The translations under genes and the position numbers were made by a program. Source: Mucilaginibacter sp. PAMC 26640 (GTDB lineage: Bacteria > Bacteroidota > Bacteroidia > Sphingobacteriales > Sphingobacteriaceae). Taken from it: DNA of 64,000 bases. This document shows positions 1 to 8,449 of this stretch, one piece after another. The number at the start of each line of letters is the position of its first letter. Position 1 is the first letter of the stretch. The notes beneath the pieces were generated by a model. The model was not told where the DNA came from, did not search any database, and worked only from the letters and a program-made list of their open reading frames with translations. The stretch spans positions 3,968,001 through 4,032,000 of the forward strand of contig CP014773.1 of assembly GCA_001596135.1 (NCBI GenBank), given 5' to 3'.

Positions 1-1
1 T

Positions 2-979
2 TACATGGGCCGCGTTGCCTATCGGGATAGCGCTGCCGTACTCACCTGGTCAGCTTCATCAGTAGTTATCCTATTCGACGGAACGGGCGCGAAGGCCACC
101 TTACAGGATGAGAGCGGTTATGATTATGTAACCGTGTTAGTTGATGATAAAGTAGTAAACACCATTCGCCCGGAGACAATTAAAAAAGAATATAACCTGA
201 TTTCCGGCTTACCGTCGGGTCCCCATAAACTGGAATTGTTTAAACGAACCGAATATGACATGGGTCGTTTGTTATTTTATAAGTTTACTTTAGATGGAAC
301 TAGTAAGCTTTTGCCGCCTCCGGTATATAAACACCGGATTGAATTTTATGGCAATTCCATCACGTGTGGTTACGCCATAGAGGATTTGGAGAAAAAAGAC
401 CGGGGCACTTTCGAGTTTGAAAATGGTTTCAAAAGCTACGCAACTATCACAGCGCGCCATTTCAATTCCGATTTGTCCATTATTGCAAAAAGCGGCATCG
501 GCATCACCGTAAGCTGGTTTAATTATGTGATGCCGGATATTTACAATCTTACAGACGCCAAACTTCCGGCATCTTTTTGGGATTTCACTCAATATACCCC
601 GGAGGTGGTGGTTGTCAACCTTTTCCAAAATGACTCCTGGATAGTAAGACAGCCGGAGAATGAACAGTTTAAAGCTAGATTTGGGGGCAAAGCACCCGAC
701 CCCGATTTTATTATTAACGCATACCAGAATTTTATCGGCAACATTCGCAGTAAATATCCTTCTGCAACTATAATTTGTGCTTTAGGTAGCATGGACGCGA
801 CAAAGAAAGGATCTGCCTGGCCAGGATATATTAAAAAAGCCGTTTCAGATTTAAAGGATAAAAAGGTGGTCACCTGTTTTTTTACCTATAAAGATACTTC
901 CGGACACCCAAGCGCAGAAGAGCAGCAGATTATGGCCGATCAATTAATCAGCTTTATACACAAAAAGATGAACTGGTAA
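2..979 (+). CDS. CE2-like SGNH/GDSL carbohydrate esterase, 5' end off-window
   Basis: The C-terminal part of a probable secreted acetyl-xylan/carbohydrate esterase that removes acyl groups from polysaccharides. The first ~95 visible residues match the jelly-roll N-domain of CE2 esterases (opening YMGRVAYRD, where the family usually reads Y-x-GR). The SGNH hydrolase domain follows, with the nucleophile motif EFYGNSITCG near residue 115, an Asn in NLFQNDSW, and the DTSGHPS segment near the C-terminus that should hold the Asp/His pair. The ATG at 5 is unlikely to be the real start, because the frame is open to the window edge and the N-domain seems to begin upstream. A signal peptide would lie outside the window. 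Substrate is unknown. Confidence 0.8.
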   Translation, partial: YMGRVAYRDSAAVLTWSASSVVILFDGTGAKATLQDESGYDYVTVLVDDKVVNTIRPETIKKEYNLISGLPSGPHKLELFKRTEYDMGRLLFYKFTLDGTSKLLPPPVYKHRIEFYGNSITCGYAIEDLEKKDRGTFEFENGFKSYATITARHFNSDLSIIAKSGIGITVSWFNYVMPDIYNLTDAKLPASFWDFTQYTPEVVVVNLFQNDSWIVRQPENEQFKARFGGKAPDPDFIINAYQNFIGNIRSKYPSATIICALGSMDATKKGSAWPGYIKKAVSDLKDKKVVTCFFTYKDTSGHPSAEEQQIMADQLISFIHKKMNW

Positions 980-1045
980 TATCAGTTATCCTTACTGGGT
1001 TTGGTTGTGCCGTTGTTATTTGATCTTACTTTGAACGCAAAATAA

Positions 1046-1083
1046 GATAGCTATGACAACTCTTTTAAAAGTTGCCATAGCTA
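1046..1083 (-). terminator. Hairpin terminator
   Basis: A 14-bp inverted repeat (TAGCTATG at the outer edge, arms 1048-1061 and 1070-1083) with one pair that is a G-U wobble when read on the minus strand. It is followed leftward by a T-rich run, and sits just past the stop of the minus-strand gene ending at 1091. It may also stop the plus-strand esterase transcript. Confidence 0.65.
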
Positions 1084-1090
1084 CTAAATA

Positions 1091-1603
1091 TTATTCTCCA
1101 ACTTTTTGCTGATCCGGGGTTTCATTTGGCCCGGGTATATTTACGTCATTACCGTCAGCCGTACCTTCGGAATAAGTTTGCTGTGGTTCATTTTTGTTGC
1201 TATCGCCATCCGAATTTTCAGTTGCTGTTGCATCTCCTTCATCTGACCGGCCTGTTTTGGAAGCATCATTAGCTTGGGTATAATTTGATTGCCCTGACTG
1301 ATTTGGGTCTTTAAAGTTGGTATGCTCCGGGTGCTCGTCAGATGGCTCTGTTCGGCGAAAATATTCATTAGTATAGCCGGCATTTTGCGACGGATTGTTT
1401 TTATCATCACCGGATGGCGTATTATTGTTTTCGCCAAATTTTTCACCACCTGATCCGGAACCTTCCGAAGCCTTTGCTTTGCCAATCTCTTCCTGACCGC
1501 CGCTGCCAAACAAGAAACTTCGTTGTAAGTCTTTTTCTTCTAAATTGTCATCATCCTTAACCTCGTAAGCACTGGGTTTGGTATTTTCATTATCTGGTGT
1601 CAT
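1091..1603 (-). CDS. Acidic low-complexity hypothetical protein
   Basis: A 170-residue protein I do not recognise. It is almost entirely polar (Asn, Asp, Glu, Gly, Ser, Thr, Gln) with very few hydrophobic residues, no signal peptide and no membrane segment, so it is probably intrinsically disordered and cytoplasmic. It is preferred over the overlapping 122-residue frame (1141-1509, same strand) because it has a clean ATG, a following terminator hairpin, and a composition typical of disordered stress-type proteins. It stands alone between convergent and divergent neighbours. Function unknown. Confidence 0.6.
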   Translation of the reverse strand: MTPDNENTKPSAYEVKDDDNLEEKDLQRSFLFGSGGQEEIGKAKASEGSGSGGEKFGENNNTPSGDDKNNPSQNAGYTNEYFRRTEPSDEHPEHTNFKDPNQSGQSNYTQANDASKTGRSDEGDATATENSDGDSNKNEPQQTYSEGTADGNDVNIPGPNETPDQQKVGE

Positions 1604-1818
1604 GATATTTATAATTTGATGTACTTAGTAAAGCGTTGGCCAAACAAATTGTTTGTTTTTACCTGGTAGTTAATGGGGTTTGGTTAGGATAATGAAACTT
1701 TCATTTCGGAGCAAACACAGATTCGATGAAGATTCGCAATGCCCGGAAGCATTAAAAATATTACTGCGTGATATGTCAGGTTGAATTTTCTTAATTTCGC
1801 TTTTACCAATTATATACT

Positions 1819-2517
1819 ATGAACAAAGTTGTTAGCGGTGCTGATGAGGCGATCCGCGATATTGAAGACGGCATGACCTTGATGCTGGGGGGATTTGGCA
1901 TGTGCGGCCTCCCCGAAAATTGCATATCAGCATTGGTAAAAAAAGGCGTTAAGGATCTTACCTGTATCTCTAACAATGCAGGTACGGATGATTTCGGCAT
2001 TGGATTACTACTGCATCAGCATCAGGTTAAAAAAATGATCTCATCTTATGTTGGCGAAAACGCTGAATTTGAGCGCCAGCTTTTGAGTGGCGAACTAGAT
2101 GTTGAGTTGATTCCGCAAGGCACACTGGCCACCCGTTGTATGGCTGCCGGCTACGGCATGCCTGCAATATTTACACCTGCAGGCATCGGCACAGAGGTAG
2201 CCAATGGCAAAGAAGTACGCAATTTTAAAGGTAAAGATTACTTGATGGAGATGGCTTTCGAAGCCGACTTTGCCATCGTAAAAGCCTGGAAAGGGGATAG
2301 GATGGGTAACCTGGTTTACCATTCTACCGCCCGTAATTTTAACCCGGTGATGGCTATGGCCGGCAAGATCACAATTGCGGAGGTAGAACAACTGGTAGAG
2401 CCCGGTGAGCTGGACCCGGATCATGTGCATACGCCTGGCATATACGTACACCGCATTTTTCAGGGCGAAAATTATGAGAAGCGGATAGAGAACAGAACGT
2501 TGAGAAAGAAAATTTAA
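1819..2517 (+). CDS. scoA: 3-oxoacid CoA-transferase subunit A
   Basis: The alpha subunit of succinyl-CoA:3-ketoacid (acetoacetate) CoA-transferase, which moves CoA between succinyl-CoA and acetoacetate for ketone-body or short-chain acid use. The 232 residues match the family's length. The Gly-rich LGGFGMCGLP segment (about residues 23-32) and the SNNAGTDD and FTPAGIGT motifs are typical of family I CoA-transferase A subunits. The B subunit follows after 125 bp, an unusually long gap for this pair, but on the same strand. Either acetoacetate or another 3-oxoacid could be the substrate. Confidence 0.93.
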   Translation: MNKVVSGADEAIRDIEDGMTLMLGGFGMCGLPENCISALVKKGVKDLTCISNNAGTDDFGIGLLLHQHQVKKMISSYVGENAEFERQLLSGELDVELIPQGTLATRCMAAGYGMPAIFTPAGIGTEVANGKEVRNFKGKDYLMEMAFEADFAIVKAWKGDRMGNLVYHSTARNFNPVMAMAGKITIAEVEQLVEPGELDPDHVHTPGIYVHRIFQGENYEKRIENRTLRKKI

Positions 2518-2642
2518 CATAGCACACGCAGCGTTAATTGTCTTATGCAGTCTTCCTGATTTGAAGATAAAGAATTGCATTTTATTATAGTGTAGTTCAG
2601 AGATTGTTTAGTCCCTCTTAATGATGTTTTTATATAATATCG

Positions 2643-3302
2643 ATGTTAGATAAAACTGGAATAGCGAAACGTATCGCTCAAGAAATTAAAGACGGTTACT
2701 ATGTTAACCTGGGTATTGGCATCCCTACGCTGGTAGCAAATTACATTCCCGATACTATTGATGTGGTATTGCAATCAGAAAACGGACTGCTTGGGATGGG
2801 GCCTTTTCCATTTGAAGGGGAGGAGGATCCTGATACTATTAATGCAGGTAAGCAAACCATCACTATGCTGCCGGGCTCGGCTATATTTGACTCGGCGATG
2901 AGTTTTGGCATGATCCGCTCAAAAAAGGTAAACCTTACTATATTGGGTGCTATGGAAGTCTCCGAAAACGGTGATATTGCCAATTGGAAAATCCCCGGTA
3001 AAATGGTGAAGGGAATGGGAGGGGCGATGGACCTGGTGGCATCGGCAGAGAACATTATCGTTGCCATGCAACATGTAAACAAGGCGGGCGACTCGAAATT
3101 GTTACCAAATTGTACATTGCCACTAACAGGTGTAAACTGTGTGAAAAAGATTGTTACAGAACTTGCTGTGCTCGACGTGCTACCTAATGGCGGATTCAAA
3201 TTGTTGGAACGTGCCCCCGGCGTAAGCGTAGAACAAATAAGAAATGCAACTGCAGGTAAACTGATTATTGAAGGGGAGGTAGCGGAGATGATTATTGAAT
3301 GA
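2643..3302 (+). CDS. scoB: 3-oxoacid CoA-transferase subunit B
   Basis: The beta, catalytic subunit paired with the upstream A subunit. The active-site glutamate that carries the CoA thioester is seen in SENGLLGMGP (Glu46). The GIGIPTLVANYIP segment near residues 24-36 and the C-terminal TAGKLIIEGEV region are typical. Length (219 residues) is normal for the family. The ATG at 2643 leaves no overlap with subunit A. Confidence 0.93.
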   Translation: MLDKTGIAKRIAQEIKDGYYVNLGIGIPTLVANYIPDTIDVVLQSENGLLGMGPFPFEGEEDPDTINAGKQTITMLPGSAIFDSAMSFGMIRSKKVNLTILGAMEVSENGDIANWKIPGKMVKGMGGAMDLVASAENIIVAMQHVNKAGDSKLLPNCTLPLTGVNCVKKIVTELAVLDVLPNGGFKLLERAPGVSVEQIRNATAGKLIIEGEVAEMIIE

Positions 3303-3452
3303 TTAAATAAAATTAACAACAACGGTTGGTTGAAACCGACGCTAGCAAAGTTCAAAGCGTAATTCGCATTATCATCTCGCTAAGCAGGGCAAATTATATT
3401 CGTAAACTTTTCAAATTTTCAACCCTTAAAACAAAACACTTATATTTACCGC

Positions 3453-4109
3453 ATGAACCACCTGATAGCTCCTTCAATTTTAGCCGCTGATTTTGCCAAC
3501 CTGCAACGCGATGTTGAAATGATGAATAACAGCCAGGCCGATTGGATGCACGTTGATATTATGGACGGCATGTTTGTGCCCAACATCTCATTCGGTTTCC
3601 CGGTGATGAAAGCGGTGAAGCAACATGCCCTAAAACCGCTGGATGTGCACCTGATGATTGTAGATCCCGACAGGTATTTAAAAGCATTTGCTGATGCGGG
3701 GGCTTACAGTATTACCGTACATTATGAAGCTTGCCCACATTTACACCGTACCATACAGGCTATAAAAGAGCTGGGTTGTAAAGCTTCAGTCGCCATTAAT
3801 CCGCATACACCGGTATTGCTTTTAAAAGATATTATTGCAGATTTGGATATGGTGTTGGTCATGTCGGTTAATCCCGGTTTTGGTGGCCAGAAATTTATCC
3901 CACACACCTACACTAAAATAGCAGAAGTAAAGCTGCTGGCCAAGGACGTAAACCAAGATCTGCTAATTGAGGTAGATGGTGGAGTTGACAGTTCCAATGC
4001 GGCCGATCTTTTATCAGCAGGCGCAAACGTTCTGGTTGCCGGTAATTCGGTATTTTCAGCAGCAAATCCTACAGATGCTATCGCAGAATTAAAACATGCA
4101 GCCCTCTAA
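3453..4109 (+). CDS. rpe: Ribulose-phosphate 3-epimerase
   Basis: Interconverts D-ribulose 5-phosphate and D-xylulose 5-phosphate in the pentose phosphate pathway. The (beta/alpha)8 barrel protein is of standard length (218 residues). Visible hallmarks are IAPSILAADFANL at the N-terminus, the metal/active-site MDGMFVPN near residue 37, HYEA near 89, the MSVNPGFGGQKFIP loop, and VDGGV plus the phosphate-binding VAGNSVF near the C-terminus. A TATATTTA box (3441-3448) just upstream resembles the Bacteroidota -7 element. It is probably transcribed alone, before serC. Confidence 0.96.
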   Translation: MNHLIAPSILAADFANLQRDVEMMNNSQADWMHVDIMDGMFVPNISFGFPVMKAVKQHALKPLDVHLMIVDPDRYLKAFADAGAYSITVHYEACPHLHRTIQAIKELGCKASVAINPHTPVLLLKDIIADLDMVLVMSVNPGFGGQKFIPHTYTKIAEVKLLAKDVNQDLLIEVDGGVDSSNAADLLSAGANVLVAGNSVFSAANPTDAIAELKHAAL

Positions 4110-4258
4110 ATTTTACGTCGTTTAAAAGGTGGAGTTGCCTTATGTCAACTATTTTTAAAAAATGCAAAAAAAGTCTATTAGACTTATAGGAATTATTAAC
4201 TTCGGCGCATTAAAATACAAAGTTGGTAACCAATATCAACATTAAATAAACTCATAAT

Positions 4259-5323
4259 ATGAAACACAATTTCGGTGCCGGCCCCGGCATACTACCACAC
4301 GAAGTTTTAAAACAGGCTGCATCGGCAGTTATTGATTTTAACGGCACAGGTTTGTCATTGCTCGAGATCTCTCACCGATCGCCGGAATTCGAAGCGGTAT
4401 TGGACGAAGCTGTAAAGCTGGTAAAAGAACTTTTCGAAGTTCCTGAAGGATATTCAGTATTGTTTTTACAGGGCGGAGCCAGCACACAATTTGCATTAGC
4501 ACCCTACAATTTAATGCCGGAAGGTGGTAAGGCTGCTTATGTAGAGACCGGTGTTTGGGCAAACAAGGCTCTAAAAGAAGCTAAGTTTTTTGGTGACGTG
4601 CAAGTTTTAGCTTCTTCAAAAGAAAGCAATTTTACCTACATCCCTAAAGATTACGATATACCTGCTGATGCAGCTTATCTACACTTAACATCGAACAACA
4701 CAATTTACGGTACACAGTTGCAGGAATTCCCTGCTTCGCCGATACCTATTGTTTGCGATATGTCGTCTGACATCTTTAGCCGCAAGATTAATGTTGCTGA
4801 TTTTGGCGTAATATACGCGGGCGCACAGAAAAATATGGGGCCTGCTGGTGTAACGCTTGTAATTGTTAAGGATGATCTGCTAGGCAAAACAGGTCGGAAG
4901 ATACCAGCAATGTTCAATTACCAGGTACAAATAGAAGGTGGATCGATGTACAATACCCCTCCATGTTTTGCCATTTACGTGTCAATGCTTACCTTAAACT
5001 GGCTGAAAAGCAAAGGTGGAGTGTCTGCAATAGAAAAAGAAAACACAGCAAAAGCAGCCGTATTGTACCAAGAAATAGAACGCAACCCATTATTTAAAGG
5101 TGTGGCTGCTATAGAAGACCGCTCGAAAATGAACGTTTGTTTTGTTGCCGAAAATCCTGAGCACGAAAAACCCTTCCTTAAACTGTGTGATGAAAAAGGC
5201 ATAGTCGGCTTAAAGGGTCATCGTAGCGTTGGCGGTTTCCGCGCATCTATTTACAACGCATTGCCAATTACCAGCGTGTACGTGCTGATAGAAGCTATGC
5301 AGGAATTTGCTGAAAAGAATTAG
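4259..5323 (+). CDS. serC: Phosphoserine aminotransferase
   Basis: A PLP enzyme converting 3-phosphohydroxypyruvate plus glutamate to phosphoserine, the second step of serine synthesis; it can also act in pyridoxal phosphate synthesis. The 354-residue length is usual. The N-terminal NFGAGPGILP, the QGGAST phosphate-binding turn, and YAGAQKNMGPAG with the Schiff-base lysine (Lys191) are clear, as is the C-terminal VGGFRASIYNA. The serA-like dehydrogenase follows on the same strand 68 bp later, so the two enzymes make consecutive steps of one pathway. Confidence 0.96.
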   Translation: MKHNFGAGPGILPHEVLKQAASAVIDFNGTGLSLLEISHRSPEFEAVLDEAVKLVKELFEVPEGYSVLFLQGGASTQFALAPYNLMPEGGKAAYVETGVWANKALKEAKFFGDVQVLASSKESNFTYIPKDYDIPADAAYLHLTSNNTIYGTQLQEFPASPIPIVCDMSSDIFSRKINVADFGVIYAGAQKNMGPAGVTLVIVKDDLLGKTGRKIPAMFNYQVQIEGGSMYNTPPCFAIYVSMLTLNWLKSKGGVSAIEKENTAKAAVLYQEIERNPLFKGVAAIEDRSKMNVCFVAENPEHEKPFLKLCDEKGIVGLKGHRSVGGFRASIYNALPITSVYVLIEAMQEFAEKN

Positions 5324-5384
5324 CCCCCTGGGCCCCCTAAAGGGGCATTCATATTTAGCTCCCCCTTCAGTGGGCGGGGGGCTA
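5321..5384. repeat. GC-rich inverted repeat between serC and serA
   Basis: The outer arms TAGCCCCC (5321-5328) and GGGGGCTA (5377-5384) are exact complements. An inner hairpin GCCCC/GGGGC (5332-5336 and 5342-5346) lies within. The left arm includes the serC stop codon. Composition is far more GC-rich than the surroundings. It could be a transcript-stabilising or attenuating structure, or a dispersed intergenic repeat. Confidence 0.7.
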
Positions 5385-5391
5385 CACTTAA

Positions 5392-6357
5392 ATGCAACAT
5401 AAAATGATTAAAATATTGGCCAATGACGGCATCGACCCGATAGGCAAAAAAATGTTAGAGGATGCTGGATTTTTTGTTGAAACCAACAATATCCCGCAAG
5501 AAGAATTACCGATACGTTTACAGGAATTTGATGCGATAACTGTTCGCAGTGCTACTAAAGTCCGCAAAGCGTTAATAGACTCATGTCCTGGTCTTAAACT
5601 GATTGGCCGCGGTGGGGTAGGTGTAGACAATATAGATGTTGACTACGCTAAAGAAAAAGGCATTGGTGTGTATAACACGCCGGCTTCTTCGTCGTTATCT
5701 GTTGCCGAGCTGGTTTTTGCCCAACTTTTCACAGGCGTTCGTTTTCTGCATGATAGCAATCGTAAAATGCCGGTTGAGGGCGCCACAAAATTTAATGATC
5801 TGAAGAAAGCCTATGCGAAAGGTGTTGAGTTGCGAGGTAAAACGCTAGGTATTGTTGGCTTTGGGCGAATAGGCCGCGAGGTAGCGAAAATTGCTATTGG
5901 CGTTGGCATGGATGTAGTTGCTTACGATCTTTTTCCATTCAATCCCGAGGTTGAAATTGTTTTAGGCACAGGCGGCACTAAAATTAACGTAACTGTAAAA
6001 ACTGCCACGCTGGAGGAGATCATCAAAACTGCAGACTTTATTACTTTACATACGCCATTTATTGATAAGGCCCTTATAGGTGCCGAAGAATTAGCGCAAA
6101 TGAAAAAAGGCGTTAAATTAATCAATATTTCCCGTGGTGGTTTAATAAATGAGGCCGATTTGATAGCTGCTTTAAATAGCGGCCAGGTTTCATATGCCGC
6201 GCTGGACGTGTTCGATAATGAGCCAACACCAAGTGCAGATATATTGTCTCACCCAAAAATTTCTTTAACTCCACACATTGGAGCTGCCACTAACGAAGCG
6301 CAGGAACGAATTGGTGTGGAACTGGCAAGTTTGATAATACAACATTTCAATAAATAG
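5392..6357 (+). CDS. serA: D-3-phosphoglycerate dehydrogenase (short form)
   Basis: A D-isomer-specific 2-hydroxyacid dehydrogenase, most likely oxidising 3-phosphoglycerate with NAD in the first step of serine synthesis, given serC next door. The catalytic Arg region (RGGVGVDNID), the dinucleotide-binding GIVGFGRIGRE and the catalytic TPHIGAAT histidine are visible. At 321 residues it lacks the C-terminal ACT domain used for serine feedback in long forms. The start may be the ATG at 5392 or the one at 5404; homologues commonly begin close to the KILANDGI segment, which fits either. Confidence 0.9.
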   Translation: MQHKMIKILANDGIDPIGKKMLEDAGFFVETNNIPQEELPIRLQEFDAITVRSATKVRKALIDSCPGLKLIGRGGVGVDNIDVDYAKEKGIGVYNTPASSSLSVAELVFAQLFTGVRFLHDSNRKMPVEGATKFNDLKKAYAKGVELRGKTLGIVGFGRIGREVAKIAIGVGMDVVAYDLFPFNPEVEIVLGTGGTKINVTVKTATLEEIIKTADFITLHTPFIDKALIGAEELAQMKKGVKLINISRGGLINEADLIAALNSGQVSYAALDVFDNEPTPSADILSHPKISLTPHIGAATNEAQERIGVELASLIIQHFNK

Positions 6358-6378
6358 TTTCATTCAAATATTATAACG

Positions 6379-6412
6379 CGGCTGCCCTTAAAAAGGGTAG
6401 CCGTTATTATTT
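6379..6412 (+). terminator. Rho-independent terminator after serA
   Basis: An 11-bp stem (6379-6389 with 6393-6403, one G-U pair) and a three-base loop, followed by a T-rich stretch, 21 bp after the serA stop codon. Confidence 0.85.
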
Positions 6413-7066
6413 AGTTTAAAATTAGAATAACTAAAAAACAATCTACTTAACATAATGTTAATTATCGGAATTAACAAATAACCTTATTTTAAATATGCTT
6501 TCAGTGTTTAAAGTTGCAATTGAAGTACGCGAAAAGATAAACGTAAGTCATAAACAAAATCTTTAAAGGTTGGCAGCAGACTTTTCCAAAGTTACAACAA
6601 CTCACTTAAGCACTGAATCGCCTGAAGTTGATATTCCTGTAATAATGCAGGTATTTTTGAACTGAAACAATATAATTCTATTTCTGATAAAGATTAGTTT
6701 AAATTTTTTGAAGTAAAATCTGATGAATGGCGTGCAACTATCTTGGGCCTGTTTTGACAAATGACGATCGGCACAAATGTTGCTGTTAGTGCCATTTTAC
6801 CTCGCCCTACAGCTTCTAAAGGCGTTAGTAAGTTCATAAGATTAGTTGCCGATCAAAAAAGGCCTAGGAGACGTGAAATGGAGAAAGAATTTTTTAGGAA
6901 TATGCGCGGAACGTCTGGTTGAAACGCTATATCGAAACTAATGAGATAACTGATATGGCAACTTAAATCGCAAGTCAGCTATGATCAGCTACCAATTACG
7001 CAACTTTAAGGGTCAGTGGCGGTGTAATTAAAACTGCTTTTTAAATAGAAATATCGTAAAAATAAA
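6413..7066. other. Stretch without a supported gene
   Basis: About 650 bp of AT-rich DNA between two terminators. Short coding-like runs appear in several frames (for example 53 codons at 6761-6922) but are broken by stops, and none matches a family I know. It may be the remnant of a decayed gene. Confidence 0.5.
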
Positions 7067-7091
7067 ACGGCCAGCATTTTTTGCCGGCCGC
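7067..7091 (-). terminator. Rho-independent terminator for the small lipoprotein gene
   Basis: Arms 7068-7076 and 7082-7090 form a 9-bp stem with one G-U pair on the minus strand, followed leftward by TTTTATTTTT. It lies 23 bp past the stop codon. Confidence 0.8.
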
Positions 7092-7113
7092 TTTGATTAA
7101 GCTCAAGATCAGA

Positions 7114-7326
7114 TTATTGAGGAACCTTCTTTGAAGTGTCTCTTGTTGTAGTATCTGCCTTGCTGGTGTCTTGCATAGCAGAACTGTCAGGTTTTGCCAT
7201 CATAGATGATGAATCAGTTGATGTACTGTCTGTACCACTACCTGCTTTTTTTTCGGAACTGCAACCCGCTGCAATCGATCCGATCATTGTCGCGACTAAC
7301 GCGAAACTTAACATTTGCTTTTTCAT
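7114..7326 (-). CDS. Small Ser/Thr-rich lipoprotein
   Basis: A 70-residue predicted lipoprotein. The ATG at 7326 is chosen because it places a classic signal peptide (MKKQMLSFALVATMIGS) directly before a lipobox, IAAGC, with Cys22 as the lipidation site; an upstream in-frame start would add 13 unhelpful residues. The mature part is about 48 residues of Ser, Thr, Asp and Lys with no fold apparent, and is probably disordered on the periplasmic face. Function unknown. It has its own terminator. Confidence 0.7.
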   Translation of the reverse strand: MKKQMLSFALVATMIGSIAAGCSSEKKAGSGTDSTSTDSSSMMAKPDSSAMQDTSKADTTTRDTSKKVPQ

Positions 7327-7516
7327 AATAGATATAAGTTTGAGTTGATGAACTATTCGTTTCAATTCCTTGTAGAACCCCTAATCAGCAAAGTTGTTTT
7401 AATAAAATTTTTTTATCTGATGCAATTCCTAAACGCATTCATAACATTCTTGCGACCGAAAGCCATTATAACCGATAATTTCCTGATATTTATCGGTAAT
7501 GGTTGTATCAAAAAAC

Positions 7517-7978
7517 ATGCTAAAATGGCTGATGCGCTTCTACCCTCCCCTGTTGCTTCAACGTATATGGGTTATTGGTTTTGATGATGGCTTCAATGGA
7601 GTGAAAGTAAAGATCAGCAAAAGCTGGCTTAACAGAAATTACAATGGCTCTATTTTCGGAGGTACAATTTTTGCAGCTGCAGATCCGTTTTACCCTATAC
7701 TTTTTCACCAAATAATTAACAACGATGGCAAACGGAAATTAAAAATCTGGTCAAAATCTTCCAAAATAGACTTTGTAAAGCCAGCGGTCAGTGATCTTTT
7801 CTTCGAAATAAAATTAACGGCTGCCGATATTTTAATTGCTCACGAAACGTTAATTGTAACTGGGAAATACCAGGCCATATTTCCGGTTTATATATATAAT
7901 AAGGCTGGAGAGCTTTGCGCCTCCCTGCTGAATGAAGTTTACATCCGTGATCTGGACATTTCTAAAACCCTGATATAG
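7517..7978 (+). CDS. DUF4442 hotdog-fold protein
   Basis: A DUF4442 protein related to the hotdog thioesterase superfamily; it probably acts on an acyl-CoA or acyl-carrier thioester, but its substrate is not known. The YPPLLLQRIWV opening, SWLNRNYNGSIFGGTIFAAADPFYP core (given here as key residues N-R-N-Y, F-G-G and A-A-D-P) and the following strand pattern match the family. The start at 7517 is preferred; an ATG at 7499 would add six residues. A GNAT gene follows after 4 bp, so the two are probably co-transcribed. Confidence 0.75.
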   Translation: MLKWLMRFYPPLLLQRIWVIGFDDGFNGVKVKISKSWLNRNYNGSIFGGTIFAAADPFYPILFHQIINNDGKRKLKIWSKSSKIDFVKPAVSDLFFEIKLTAADILIAHETLIVTGKYQAIFPVYIYNKAGELCASLLNEVYIRDLDISKTLI

Positions 7979-7982
7979 CGTT

Positions 7983-8438
7983 ATGCGTGTTTTTATGAAT
8001 GATGAGGCTTTTCTAAAAAAAGGATTTGAAATATCGACTGAATTTAAAAAGCTGGACTTTAACATCATATTTAATTACCTTGATAAGGAATCGTACTGGG
8101 CTAAAGGCATACCGGTAGACAAATTAAAAATTGCATTAGAACACTCCATGTGCTTTGGGGTTTACAAGGATGGCGCACAAGTAGGATTAGCTAGAGTAAT
8201 TACAGATAAGGCCACTTTTGCATATTTGTGCGATGTATTTATTTTAGACAAATACCGTGGCATCGGTTTATCTAAATGGTTGATGCAAACTATAATGGAG
8301 TATCCGGAGCTGCGAGGTTTAAGGCGATGGTCTTTAGCCACCGCTGATGCACAAGGACTTTACAAACAATTCGGCTTTGGGCCGATTAAAAATCCTGAAA
8401 ATTGGATGCAGATCCATACGCCTTATAAAACGGACTAA
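7983..8438 (+). CDS. GNAT family N-acetyltransferase
   Basis: An acetyl-CoA-dependent transferase with unknown acceptor. The acetyl-CoA pyrophosphate loop YRGIGLSKWL (about residues 90-99) and the C-terminal LYKQFGF segment are clear GNAT features; SYWAKGIP near residue 37 is typical of a small-molecule GNAT subgroup. The ATG at 7995 is a possible alternative start. It sits in a tight run with the DUF4442 gene (4 bp) and the AlbA_2 gene (11 bp). Confidence 0.87.
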   Translation: MRVFMNDEAFLKKGFEISTEFKKLDFNIIFNYLDKESYWAKGIPVDKLKIALEHSMCFGVYKDGAQVGLARVITDKATFAYLCDVFILDKYRGIGLSKWLMQTIMEYPELRGLRRWSLATADAQGLYKQFGFGPIKNPENWMQIHTPYKTD

Positions 8439-8449
8439 AAACACCGTCT

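Noticed and set aside
1141..1509. Alternative 122-codon minus-strand frame, rich in Lys, Gln and Met
   Set aside because: Nested in the acidic protein's gene; the longer frame has a better start and end context.
2741..3355. 204-codon minus-strand open frame over scoB
   Set aside because: Lies antisense to a well supported gene; composition reads as its shadow.
6761..6922. 53-codon plus-strand open frame
   Set aside because: Too short, no family match, and surrounded by stop-broken sequence.
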